Source: Tolypeutes matacus (lineage: Eukaryota > Chordata > Mammalia > Cingulata > Chlamyphoridae). Taken from it: DNA of 64,000 bases. Positions 25,901 to 40,809 of the stretch are shown piece by piece; the first letter of the stretch is position 1, and every line of letters starts with the position of its first letter. The stretch lies in contig JAKSZT010053769.1 in NCBI GenBank assembly GCA_026826555.1, forward strand, positions 9,284,907-9,348,906, given 5' to 3'. A model generated the notes under the pieces. That model was not told the DNA's origin and did no database searches. It was given only the letters and a program-made list of their open reading frames with translations. Made by a program: the position numbers and the translations under genes.

Positions 25901-28900
25901 AATTTGTGTTGTTTCATTACAAAAATGCAAGTCATAAGATATGCCACCCAAAAAATTAAAGCAAAGAACTGAAAAAGAGAATGTAAAATATTACGAACTA
26001 TTTACACGAGCCAAACTTACATAAAATAAGGAAAACTGCAATCTTGCTAACCAAAAAGGCATCAAGAAAACTGTCTGAAAATGAAAAGATCCTTTTGCAT
26101 CATTACTTTTTTAATCCACAGACCCACTGAATCTATTTCAAGCCTGCACATACATTGTTTATATTTTTATTTGTTCACTCTGTCCTTGTTAGAAAAACAG
26201 TGTGAATAGAGTCAAAGTGGGGGACACCAAGATTCAATTTCCTGACAAGGACACAGGCACTAGAATGTGTCACCGGCCTAAAGCAGGTCATCAATAAATA
26301 CGTGCAGAAAGCTTTTACATGTATCTGACCTTGTAGTCTATTTTCTAGAAAAGGTGTACTGGGTCAGAAGGTCCACTCTATAACATGCTTTATGCATGAG
26401 GAATTAAGGATTTTCAACCAGAACTACATACAAAAGTAGTCCTATTCAGAGCTCCTCCTTTGGAAAGTACTGCAGATTTCAGTCAAAAGCCATCATACAA
26501 ATTATTTTAGAAAATCTCCTCTGGAACAGAGACTGCAAACCCAAAAGGCTAGAGGGCCAAGCAGGTGGGCAGTCAGGGAAGCAGGTCAGAGGACGACAAG
26601 AGGGGCTGACAGGTAAGCTGGAGACACATGTTCAGAAAGGGCAGCGGCTCCTCACCGCCAGCTAACCTCTACCATGCAGGAAAATGGGCCCAGTGCACCC
26701 GGCGTTCACCTCCTCCAGAGGCCAGAAATTAGGGCCTGGGTGAGAAATCTTCCAGGTTTAAAATGTCAGCCTCTGACGTATAGACCAAACACCTACAGAC
26801 TGAAGAAGAAATGAAATCGGGATGCATATGACAACATGAATGACCCTTGAGGACATTATGATGAGTGAAATAAGCCAGACACAAAAGAACAAATACCATA
26901 TGGTTTCACTAATATGAACTAAGTAAGATGAATAAACTCATGGAGGCCAACTCTAGAGTATAGGTTACTAAGAGACAGAATGTGGGTTGAGAATGGGACC
27001 TGATGCATAATGTATGCAGAAATTTTAATAAGGTTTATTGTAAAAGTGTGGAAATGAATAGAGTTGATGGTAACACATTACAGTGAGTATAACTAACACT
27101 GCTGATTTATAAATGTGATTACAGCTGAAAGGGATAATCTGTGGATATAAATGTCAATTGAAAGGAAGTTAGAGAAAAATCTAGGGACTACGTAACAGAG
27201 ATTTTGGTATGGATGAAGACTGTGGTTAATAGTATAAATTTAAGAATGTTCTTTTATAAAGGGTTAAGAATATGGTGATACACAGGAAAATTTAAACTAA
27301 TGTAACTTAGAGATGATAGTTAACAGTAATATTGTAAAATTTCTACAGCAATGGCAAAGAAGATTTATCAATACTAAGGGACAAAAACTGAGGGGTATAA
27401 GGGGATATGGGATTTTTCCTTTGGAGTAATAAAAATGTTCTAAAATTACTGAGATGATAATAGCACAACTCTGATGAAAATGAGAGCCATTTAGTGTATA
27501 CGTTGAATGGACTGTACAAATCATGGGACTAAATAACACAGGGAATCCAGTGGTGGAAGATGGACTGTGGTTAACAGAACAAATATGAGAACGTTCTCTC
27601 ATCAACTATAATAAGTATATAATACTAATACAGGGTGTTGATAATCAGGTGGGTTAGGGGGAAAATACACCAAATATAAGATATGGACTATAGTTAGCAG
27701 TAATAGTTTGACAATGCTCTTTCATGGATTGTAATAAATGTTTCACAACAATGCAAGGTATTGTTGGTAGAGTGATATATGGAGCCCTGTATGTATGCAT
27801 GTTTGTTTTATAAGTTCACCATTTTTATTGTATTTGTTTTTGTATGTTCATGTATGAATAATATACTTCAATAAAAAAAAAATTTAAGGAAGAAAATAAA
27901 CATTTACAGGCTGGATCTCAAACTCATTCAGGGTAAGTACACAATGGAATTCATGGTGCTTTGTGGAACACCAAGGAAATGAAAAATGCCCGAACTTCAA
28001 ATATTACCAGCAGTAAATCCATTAACGTCTAGCAGTAATAATAGGCACCGAGCTATTAAAGTTTAATGAGAAGAAAAACTTCAAACTAAAAGTTTCCATT
28101 CCTTCCAAAAATATACAAATGGCCAAGAAGCACATGAAAAGATGCTCAACATCTTTAGCTATCAGGGAAACGCAAATCAAAACCACAATGAGATACCATT
28201 TCACACTCACTAGAATGGCTCCTATTTTTTAAAAAAATTGAAAACTACAAGTGTTAGGGAGGAACGAACACTCATTCACTGCTGGGTGAACATAAAATGG
28301 TGCAGTGATTATGGAAGACACTTTCCTGGTTCCTAAGAAAGCTAAGTATATAACTACATGTGACCCAACAATCCCCTTACTAGATATATACCCAAAAGAA
28401 TTGAAAAACAGGGACTCGAACAGATATTTGTACACCAATGTTCATAGTAGCATTATTCACAATTGCAAAAATAGGCAAGCAACCCAAATGCCCACCAACC
28501 AATGAATGTATAAACAAAATATGGTATATGTACATATATATACATACACACACAATGAATATTATTCAGCCGTAAAAGGAAGTGAAGCTCTGATACATGC
28601 AACAACATGGATGAGCCCTGAAAACATCATGTTAAGTGAAACAATCCAGACACAAAAGGACAAATATTTCACTGATAGGAAACAAATAGAATAAACAAAG
28701 TCAGAATCTAGAATATAGGTTTAGGGGATGGGGTGGGGATAGGAAATGGGAAGTTAAGGCTAAAAATGTAGAATTCCTACTTGGAACAAGGGAATTGTTT
28801 TGGTAATGGATAGTGGTGATGGTAGCACAACATTGTGAATATAATTAACAGCAATGAAATAGATCTGAATGCGGTTAAAAGGGGAAATATTAGGCTGTTT

Positions 28901-31900
28901 ATATGGTAAGAGAATAAAAATTTTTTTAAAAATCCATGGAACTGCAGTACACAACAGTGAACCCTATGATCATCAATGATAACAAATGTAGCACATCAAC
29001 GCAAGATGTTAATAATAGGGCAGTATATGGGAATTCTGTATTTTGTACATGATTGTTCTGTAAATTCACAACTTCTCTAATTAAAAAAAAAAAAAAATTC
29101 CACTCCTTAAATAAATGGCAACCTTTCCCAATTCACAGAACAAGTCTAGACGGTGGCCTAGCTCTCATCCTACCAGCACCTTAAAGGCATGTCCTTTGAA
29201 AATCCAACACCTTCATGTAACCAAGGTTCAGATAAATCATCATCTCGTGTGCTAAAAATTTAGCATCAGTGGCTGGCAGTCACGCCTCAAACCCAGGAAA
29301 CTGGCTCCCAAGCCCATGAATTAACTGAAAGTCCTAAGGACAGAGCTGTTTGCAGAACCACACTTGGTTAGAGCTAGGCTTTTGTTTTATCCCAACTAAA
29401 GTGTACTAATAAAAAATAAATCTTCCTAAAAACACTGGCCAAACTCAAGGGAGAAATAGATCTCTCTACAATAACAGTTGGAGACTTCAATACACCACTC
29501 TCAGCATGGGTTAGAATATCTGGTCAGAGGATCAATAAAGAAACAGAGAGCTTGAATAATATGATAAACAGACTAAACCTATAGACATATATAGAACAAT
29601 GTATTCCCCCAAACAGCAGGATATACATTATTTTCAAGTGCTTATGGATCTTTCTCCAGGATAGACCTGTCACAAAGCAGATCTCAATAAATTCTACGAG
29701 ATTGAAATTATACAAAGTACTTTCTCTGATCATAATGGAAAAAAGTTGGAAATCAACAAGAGGTGGGAAAAGGAAAAATTCATAAACATATGGAGATAAA
29801 ACAACACACTCAATCAGTGGGTCAAAGAAGAAATTTCAAGAGAAATCAATAAATATCTCAAGACAAATGAAAACAAGGAAACACAACATATCAGAACATA
29901 GGGGATGTAGCGAAGGCAGTGCTGACAGGGAAATTTATAGCCCTCAATGCTTACATTAAAAAAGAAAGACCTAAAATTAATAACCTAACTACACAGCTGG
30001 AGGAACTAGAAAAAGAACAGCAAACTAATCCCAAAGCAAATAGAAGGAATGAAATAACAAAGATCAGAGCAGAAATAAATGAAATTGAAAACAAAAAAAA
30101 ATAGAATTAACAAAACCAAAAGTTGGTTCTTCAAGAAGATTAACAAAATGGACAAACCCTTAGGCTGACAAAGAAAGAAAGAAGATGCAAATAAATGAAA
30201 TAAAAAATGAAAATGGGGACATTACCACTGACCCCACAGAAATAAGAGAGATTGTAAGAGGATACTATAAAAACTGTATCAAAAAAACTAAACAATGGAG
30301 ACAAAATGGAAAAATTCCTGGAAACATACAAACAACCTACACTTACCCTAAAAGAAATAGACCTCAACAAACCAATCACAAGTAAAGATACTGAAATAGT
30401 CATCAAACAACTCCCCAAAATGAAAAGCCCAGGACCAGATGGTTTCACAGGTAAGTTTTACCAAGCATTCAAAGATTTAATACCAATCATTTACTCAGGT
30501 TCTTCCAAAAAACTGAACAAGAAGGCATGCTACCAAACTCATTCTATGAAGCCAATATTACCCTAATACCAAAGTCAGATAAAAATATTACAAAAAAAGA
30601 AAATTACAGACCCATTTCTCTAATGAGTATGGATGCAAAAATCCTCAATAAAATACTTGCTAATCGAATCCAACAACACATTGAAAGAATTATTCATCCT
30701 TATCAAGTGGGTTTTATACCAGGCATGCAAGGTGGTTCAACACAAGAAAATCAAATAGTGTAATACAAATTAATAAATCAAAGAAAAAAAAAATCACGAT
30801 TCTATTAAAAAAAAGGCATTTGACAAAATATAGCATCCTTTCTTGACAAAAAATACTATGAAAGATAGGAATTGAAGGAAACTTTCTCAACATGATAAAG
30901 GTCATATATGAAAAACCTACAGCTAACATTGTACTCGATGGTGAAAGACTGAAAGCTTTCCCGTTGGGATCAAGAACAAGACAAGGAAGCCCCTGCCACC
31001 ACTGTTGTTAAATATAGTGCTAGAGGTTTTAGCCAGAGCAGTCGGGGGAAAAAAAAAAGAAGAAGAAGAAAGAAGGAGGAGGAGGAAGAGGAGGAAGAGA
31101 AGTAAAAGGCATCCAAATCAGAAAGGAAGAAGTAAAACTTTCACTATTCATAGATGATATGAACCTATATCTAGAAAGTCCCAAAAAATCTACTACAAAG
31201 CTGCTAGAGGTAATAAGCGATTTCAGTAAAGTGTCAAGATACGAGATCAATACACAAAATTGGGTGGTGTTTCTATACAATTGTAATGTGCAATTTGAGG
31301 AGGAAGTCAGGAAAAAAATTCCATTTACAATAGCAACTAAAAGAATCAAATATTTAGGAGTAAATTTAAACACAGATGTAAAGCATTTGTATTGAGAATA
31401 TTACAATGCGTTGTTAAAAGAAATTTTAAAAAGACATAAATAATTGGAAGAACATTCCATGCTCATGGATTGGAGGACTAAGTATCAGTAAGATGTCAAT
31501 TCTACCCAAATTGATATACAGATTCAATGCAAGCCCAATAAAAATTCCATAAGCATTTTTTAAACAACTGGAAAACAATTATCAAATTTATTTGGAAGGA
31601 TATGAGGCCCCGAACAGTCGGAAACATTCTAAGGAAAAGCCAAGTTGGAGAAGTCTCATGTATAAATGAAGTATATCATTCATACATAAATATACAAACA
31701 ATAAGTGTATAGTAAAAGTTGTGAATTTACAAAGCAAATATGCATAACATCATACAGGGGTCCCATACATCAACCCACCACCAGAACCTTGCATTGTTGT
31801 AAGACATTTGTTACAAATTATAAAAGAATATCATCAAAATCTTACTAACTATAGGCCATATCTTACATTTGGTGTATTTTTCTCCAAACCCACCTTATTT

Positions 31901-34900
31901 TTTTAAATTATTACAGAATTTGTGAACTTACAAAACAATCATGCACATGTATAGAATTCCCATACAACACCCCTTCACCAACACACTACACCGTGGTGGG
32001 ACGTTTGTTACAGGTTATGAGATAATATCATCAGGCTATTACCACCAACCATGGTCCACACTTTTTCTATACTTCCCCATTATCAACACAGTACATCTTT
32101 GGCATAAATGCATGAATACTGCCATATTGCTGTTAACCACAGTCCATAGGTTACACCAACCTATGTACACCTTTTGTACATAGGTGTTAGGCTAATGTGT
32201 CAACTCAGCAGGTAATTGTGTCCAGGTGTTTGGTCCAGCAAGCACTGGGCTAATTGTATTACAAGAGCATTTATGGACTTCCATCACCAGTGAGTTTACT
32301 GCATGGATGGCTGATTACATCTGCATCAATCAGGGAGATTGCCATCAGCAATGGATGAGACTTTTATCCAATCAGTTGAATGCCTTAAAAGGGGAAGTGA
32401 TTTCAACATTCAGAGAGAATTTCCCAGCTCGTCTTTGGACAGCCAACTTCTCCCAGAAACTCATCAAGGACCTTTCATCAGACTTTCATTGGAGCCCCTG
32501 GTTTGCAGCCTGCCTGCAGAACCTGGACTTGTGCACCCCCACAGTTGTGTGAGAGACTCTTATAAATCTCGTATTATTGACAGATATCTCTTGTTGATTC
32601 TGTTTCCCGAGAGAACCCTGACTAATACAGTATTTTTCCCATGCTTCTCCACATCCCCATCACCCTGGAATAGTGACGTACATCTGCTCTAGCTCACAGA
32701 AGGACACTCTTGAAATCTGTACCATCAACCACAATTCTCATCCACCTCTAGGTTCACTGTGTTATTCAGACCCTAAATTATTCTCTAGCTTTCTTTCAAT
32801 TGACATTTACATCCCTAGACTACCTTTTCCAGCCACATTCCCATTTATAAACCAGCTGCTACTCACTATAATGTCTTAACATCAACTCTATACATTTCCA
32901 CAGAGGCTGATTTTAATAAAGCTTCAGGGAATGTTTCTTACTGCAATACTAACTGTATATTTCACCTGGAAACAAGCTCCATTTTAAGCCCTAAGGAACA
33001 GTACAAAAGAAATTTGTGTACACTATTGCATTTTCCTTATTGTTTTGAAAGCAATTGTGATAGCAATTATGGCAGAATATGCAGTATGTAGTATCTTGCA
33101 TCTGTCAAAAGAGATCATTTACTCAGAGCAAAGCATTCCTTTGCTTTCCCTTCAACCCACCAGAAAAAGGGAGTTTTGCATCATTTTCTACCATGAAGAC
33201 TGTCATTTCTTTAAATCCTTTATGATTAAATCACTTGGTTAAAAAGAAATGTCGGTATCTCAAACCATTTATAAAAACTAACTCAAAATAAATCCCAGAC
33301 CTAAACCTAAACCTAAAACACTTCTAGAAGAAAACAGGAAAAATCTTTGTGATCTTGGATCAGGCAAAGAATTCTCAGACATGACATCAGAAGCATAATA
33401 CATATTTTTTAAATTGATAAACTGGACACAAAAAAGGTCTGTATACAAATTATACCTTAATCAAGAAAAGAAAAAGTCTGTAGAAATTATGGAACAATAC
33501 AGATTGCCTAGAAATAGGCCCTACGTACTTATAATTAAAAGTTGATAAAGAAAACATCACAGATCAGTGGGGAAGAGATGGTGGCATCAACAAATGATGT
33601 TGGCAAAACTGGCTATTTGAGGAGAAAGAAAACTGTCAATTTGCTTCACCTTATACTATAATTCAGATGGTCAAAAAGTTAAAAGATAAACAAACCACAA
33701 GGAGAATATAAGTAATGTGAATATGCATCCTATCTCTGCATGGGTAGAACTTTATACATCAGTGTAAAGGAGATCCAAAAGGAACAGATTAATTTCACTG
33801 ACAAAATAAAAATCTTAAACTTCTCACTTAGATAAAGGAAAAAGAAAAAACCTTGGGTAAAAGATCTGCCACATATGACAAAGTATTAATGTTACTAAAA
33901 AGCTCTGACAAAATGAAATACAAGAGTCACATAGACAAAATGGGTGTGGTACTTTGAGGTTTTTATGGATCCCAGAAAAGATCATGTCCTTAGGGCTAAT
34001 CCATTCTTGTGGGTGTGAACCCACTGTAGTAGGGGCCTTTGATTATTTTGCTTCAGTAAGGTGTGACCCAGGTTAGGTCTTAATCCTCTTACTGAGGCCT
34101 TTATAAATGGGATAAATACAGAGAGAAGAAACACACAGGAGCTCAGAGAAGAACCCATAGAAGCTGAGAGACAAAGCCACAGATGGAGCAGCAAGAAGTT
34201 GAAAGCAACAGAGCCAGGAAGAGAAGGCAGAGATCGGCACATGCCTCCATGTGCCTTCCCACGTGAGAGGATTCCAGGATCGCTGTGACTGGTCTTCTAG
34301 GAGGGAGTGCCACCTGATGCTGCCTTGATTCGGACACTTTTCTCTGCCTCAGAACTGCAAGCTCGCAAGCCAATCAACACCCATTGTAAAAGCCAACCCA
34401 TTTCTGGTATATTGCTTTCAGCAAACTAAAATAACAGGCAAACAGAAAACTCACTGACTTGGAAACAAAAGCAGCTAAAAACATTTTCAGTATTCAACTG
34501 TCCTAGTAGTGAAAAGAATACAAATTAAACAAGATGACTTTCTGTGATGGTTAATTTTATGTGTCAACTTGGTCCAGCTGTTTCATCAAACACTAGCCTA
34601 GATGTGGCTGTGGTGGCATTTCAGAACTGATTAGCATCTGAAAACCAGCTGCCTTTAAATAAGAGAGATTACACTTGATAAATGTGGATGAGACTAATTT
34701 AATCACCTGAAGGCCTTAAGAGCAAAGAATGGAGGGTTTCAAGAAGAATTCTGCCTCAAACTAAACCCTCTACTCCGAGTCTCTAGCCTGCTCCCTTCCT
34801 CTGTGGACTCAAGACTTCAACATCAACTCTTACTGGAGTTTCCAGCCTGCCAGCCCACCCTACAGAATTCAGATTAGCCAGCCCCCACAGTCATGTGAGC

Positions 34901-37900
34901 CAATTCCTAAAGATAAATCTCTTAATATCCTGCTGGTTCTGTTTCTCTGGAGAACCTTGAAGAATATACCTTCTCATCCATCAACTTTGCAAGGTTTTGT
35001 TTGTCGGTTTTTTAAGGACACACTCAACAACGGGGAAAGTGTGACAAGATAAACACCCTTATACAGAACTGGTGGGAGGACAAATGGGTTTGAACTTCTA
35101 AGAAACTTGGTCAGATACATTTAAAATAGGACAGTTAATTTAAAAAAAGAAAATGTAGCTACAGTGAAATTTAAAGATTTCCAGGGAAATTTGGTTAAAC
35201 TCTCTGGGTGATGGATTATATTGACTACTATTGATGGTTAAGGAATAAAAGAATTAAAGTCACACAATGTCGGAGTGTAGAGAGATCGCATCCATCATTT
35301 GATGCATCTTATCTCGTTTCAAGGAGAGGCAAACCCCAGCCTAGACTTACTCAGGGGCACACAGTTTGTTAACACCCTTACAAAAATTGTTCTCAAATAT
35401 CTAAATGGGAGGAGTCAATTTTTCAAAATTATATATTAATACTTAGCATTTAATTTGATCAAAAACTCAAAACACATTATAGTAATTAAAAGTCTCACCA
35501 TTATCCCAATATGTGTTCAAATTTGCTTATAATTATGTAAAAGTGAGCAAGTGATTTCCTACATACTGCGAATCAAAGACCACAGACCCTTGCCAAGGTG
35601 ATAAGTATGTTTGTCAGCACTGAGCACAGTGCTGGGCGCACAGTAAAGCACCCAGTAAAACAGCTTCCTAACCAGTGGCCTTACTTCTCCAGAGCTCCCT
35701 CTACAGGTTTTTCTCCACATAGCAGCTGGTGAGTCTTCTAAATTATATGCCCCACACTGGCTTCCCATCACAGGACAGAGTAAAGTTCCTGCCATTGCCT
35801 AGGACATTGCCTAGGACACCATACCCAGCTGGCCCCAGTCCACCCTTGCGGATCTCATTCCTTTCCCCCCTCTGCCTGCTCAATGTTCTCCAAACACAAG
35901 GATTCCCTTACTATTGCTTAAAGAGACCAAACACATACCTGCCTTGGGGCCTTTGCCTGCCCCATAGATGGATAAATGGTGGTCTCCTTATTTTCATGTC
36001 TCTGCTCAAATGTATCCTCGGCAATGCTTGCTGTTCCTGACACCTCATCACTGCCTATTCTAGCCCTTTACCCTGCATTAATTTTCTTCCATCCATTTTT
36101 TATTACCTGACATATACTTTTTACAAATACTATTATGCATTTCCTATTTGCCCCCCACTGAAATTAAGCTAGGAGAGAAGGGGCTTTTGGTTTGCTCATC
36201 ACTATATTCCCAGAGCCTTAAGACACTGGCTGGCATAGAGTAGGAACTCATATTTGCCTAATGAATAAAATGAATACATTTGTTGAATGGATAAAAAAAA
36301 GTATTGTCATGCAAAGGTATTAAAGAATAGAAAACACTGTAAGACTACATACACATGAAAATATTAACAATGATTATTTCTGAGTAGAGGGATTAAGAAA
36401 GTTAGCAAAGTAGTGAAGAGCATTTAAAAGTCAGACTACCTTGTTTCTAATCACAGCTCCACTCAAAGCTGAATGACCTTGGCCACATCTCATTTGTGGA
36501 TGGAGAGAACAATTGTAGTTACCATGAGGGTTAAATAAGATAATACATAGCAAGTGCTCAGTAGAATGCCTGGTACACAGTAAGCACTCAATACATGTTC
36601 ATAATGAGCAGTGTTAATTTTTGTCTTTGTATTTTTCTGGAGTTTTCAAACTCTCAATTTATTAATTTTTTTTTTAAAAATCACCTGTTATTTTTAAAAG
36701 AGAAAATACAGGTGGGGAGAAATTCACAAGCATGTACAAGCATGTATTTGTATAGGTCTTAGAAATCTACTAAGCAGATGAGTAGCCGATCAACTGGAAT
36801 TTTGGCAGGAGCCAGGGAGTGGTGAGACAACCCAGTAGCCTGCTCTCAGTGTTTTTCAAAAGGCACTACTAGCATTTTACAAAGAGCTGCTTCATCCTGT
36901 GGGCCTCTCTGGCCTGCCACAGAGCTAGTAACATCCCTCAACTCTGAAGCAGGCACATTCCCCTCACCCTTAGTACTCTAGCAATCAAAAACAAACATCA
37001 CCCCAGTTCACACAGAGGAGACCCATGGAGTGAATCCAAAATTTTAAAATGATAACCTTTTGTGTCTGTCAAGACAGAACAGATTATATGTAGTAACAAA
37101 CACCACCAAACCACAGTGGCATCAAACAAAGTCTTATTTCTTGTTCATGTGACATGTTCACCAGGGGCCAGATAGAGTCTCCATGGTGTACTATCTTCAT
37201 TCCAGGACCCAGGTTGATGGGGCTGCCACTGTCTAGAATGTTACCAGTTGCAGTGGCAAGGGAATGATAGATAGCAAATAACATACAATTTTTAAGGACT
37301 TCCACCTAGAAGCGACACAGAGCACATGCTCATGTTTCATTGGCAAAGCAAGTAAAATAGCTTTGCCAATAGGTGCAATTTGGGGGCATTTTCAGGACTT
37401 GGGAATTGTCCTGAATGACACTGCAATGACAGATACAGGCCAGTATATATCTTGTAATAACTTACAAAAATGTGTGGGAGAGTGTAAATACAATGTAAAC
37501 TATAATCCACGCTTAGTGGCAAAGCTCCAAAATGTGTTCATTAATTGTAACAAATGTAACACACTAATGAATGATGTTAATGTGGGAAAATGTGGCAGCG
37601 CTAGGGAGCGGAGCATATGGGAATCCCCTATATTTTTTATGTAACATTTATGTCACCTAAGTTTTGTTTTTTTTTTTAATTAAAAAGGATATTAAAAAGA
37701 ATAACTTTGCTAATTTCAAGAACCTAAAGAAGTAAAAACATCCCTTTTTCCCAGAGGGAAAATAATCAGAACATTCATACACATCCCTGATGACTTCCAA
37801 CTAGCATTCTATAAAGAAAATACCATATAAATATGAGCTAGTAAAAGAGTATAACAAGACTTTTGTTCAACCAAGATGGTGGCATAAAATGCTTCATGGC

Positions 37901-40773
37901 GCTGTTCCCCCACATCATCTTTGAACAATTAGCAAAAACTGGCAGAGCCATCTTGCTCACAACTCCAGAAAACAGTTAAAGAGTTGTGGTAACTGAGTGA
38001 GTACCAAAGCAACAAAACACATCTTCAAAAATGGTAGAAGTCATAGCACCCCAAGTGAACCTTCCCCAGCACCACCCCTGATGTGGTGTGGATCAAGACT
38101 GATCCCATTGTGGGTCTCTGGTTCTGTTCTGGAGGCAGCAGTGTAACCCCTAAGCACACAATGGGGCGAATGTATGTGGGTGCCAAGCATTTGGGTGGCA
38201 GCATGAATGCCTGAACCAGGAAACTCATTTCTGGCTTGCTCTCCCAGAACCTCCCCTGCAGGAAGCAGCAGCTTGCTGACAGCTAAAGGAGTAAAAGGAA
38301 CAAGACAAAGCAAACTGGGGCAAAGGATTACCCACTGTGGTGGTTTGAAGCTGTATGTACCCCAGAAAAGCATGTTCTAAAATCTAATCCATCCCTGTGC
38401 GTGTGAACTCATTGGAAGTAGGACCCTTTGATGAGGCTACTTCAGATAAGGTGTGGCCCAGCCCAATCAGGATGGGTCTTAATCCTATTACTGGAGTCCT
38501 TTTTAAGCAGAATGAAATTCAGATAAAGAAAGAAAACCACAGGAAGCAGCCAGAGCTGAAATTCAATGTAACTTGGAAGAAAACAGAGAGGCCAAGAGAG
38601 GATGACATGTGTACTGCCACGTGACAGAAGAGCTAAGGACCATGGATCACCTCAGAAAGCTACAGTCTTTGGGGAGAAAGCATAGCCTTGATGATACCTT
38701 CATCTGGACATCTTCTCAGCCTCAAAAGGTTAGTTAATAAATTCCCATTGTTTAAGCCAACCCATTCATGGTATTTTGCTTGAGCAGCCTAGGAAACTAA
38801 GACACTCCACTTTAACACATACAATAGAGCACCCTGGGGGTAGGGGGGTTCTATTTCATAGGTAAAGGGTGGGGGGGGGTGTGAGGGGGTGGGTATTGAA
38901 ATTATTGTAAGCAGGGGAATTACTAAGGGCAAGATCACAAGCCCAGGACAAGACATAGGCTCAGGAAGGACTCTACACTTTCAACTCAGGCTGATCTTAA
39001 TAGGAGGGGTAAACATTAAAAGAGAGCACCAGCCAACACAGACCCAATTTGCAAAGACTGAGAAAGGTCTTTCTGGCATTGGTTTATTTGAGTTTTTAGC
39101 TCCTGGCACTCAAGGAATCCTATCTAATATCTCAAGGTGAAAATAAACTGAAGGAACAGACAGATCAGGAACTAAATCCCAAAGTTAACACATTAAAATA
39201 GTGAAATGTACAGTGCACAACAACAACAACAACAAACAGAAAATGATGGCTCATCCAAAGGAACAAGATAAAAATTCAAAAACCATTAAAAGAGTACCAG
39301 ACTTTAGATATCCTAGACAAAAGCATTAAAAAAAAGGAAAACATGGAGAAAGAAATAAAGGATATCAGGAAAAGGATGCATGAACAACATGAGACTCTCA
39401 ATAAAGAAACAGACATTTTTAAAAAGAACCAAATACTGGAGTTGAACACCACAATAACTGAAATGAAAAAATCCTTAAGGGTTTTCAACAGCAGACTAGA
39501 GCTGGCAGAAGGAAGAATCATTGAACTAGAAGGCAAATGAAAAAGAATGAAAAAAAGAGCCTAAGTAGAACACTATTAAACATATCAGTATATGCATTAT
39601 GGGAGACCCAGAAGAAAGAAACAGAGAAAGGGCCGAGGAAACTTCAAAGAAATAATGGCAGAAAACTTCCCAAACTTAATGAAAGATGTGAATATACACA
39701 TTCAAGAAGCCAAACAAACCCCAAATCAGACAAATTTGAAGAGAGTAATGCCCAGGCACATACTTATCAAACTGCCAAATGCCAAGGCAAGAAGAGAGTT
39801 CTGAAAGGTTAAAGAGAAAAGCAATATGTTATGTACAAAGGAGATCCAAGAATATTAAGCGCTGATTCCTAATCAAAAACCATGGGGGCAAGAAGGCAGT
39901 GGGATGAAATACTTAAAGCACTTAAAGAAAACAATTGCCAACCAGGAACTTTATATCCAGTGAGACTGACTTTCAAAAATGAGGAAGAGTTTAAGACATT
40001 GCCAGATAAACAAAAGCTGAGGGACTTACAAGCAATGTTAAAGGGAGTTCTTCAGACTGAAAGGAAAGGACTAGACAGTGGACTGAAGCAGCATAAAGAA
40101 ATAAAGATCTCCAGTAAAGGTTACCACATGGGTAATTATCAAAGCCAGTACCACTGTACTGTATTTTGTTGGTATGTAACTCTACTTTTTTACTTCCTAT
40201 AGGTTCTAAAATACAAATGCATAAATGTAATTATATGTCTATGATTTTAGACATACAATATATAAAGGTATCATTTGTAACAAGTACAACAAAAAGGCAG
40301 GAGGACAGAGAGGTATGAGAACACTGTTTGTGGATGCTATTGAAGTTTAAGTTGGTATCAAATCAAACGTGAGTGTTATACATTTCAGATGTTGAATTTA
40401 AGCCCCATAGAACCCCCCCCCACACACACACACACAAAAAAAAAACACCTGAAAAATATATACAGAAGGATGAGAAGGGACTCAAAATAGCACACAAAAA
40501 AATCAAATAAATATGAAAGTAGGCATTAATGAAAGAATTGAGGGTCAGAGAATGTGCAGGACTAACAAGGGCAAAATAGAAAAATGGCAGAAGAAAGTCC
40601 TGCATTATCAGTAATTTTAAGTGTAAATGGATTAAATTCTCCAGCCAAAAGGCAAAGACTGAAAGAATGGATTAAAAAAAAAATTACAGCTATACATGCA
40701 ATTCAAAAGAGACTCACTTTAAATTCAATCACACAAGTAGGTTGAAAGTGAAAGGATGGGAAAAAAAAAAAAA

Positions 40774-40809
<36 letters not shown>

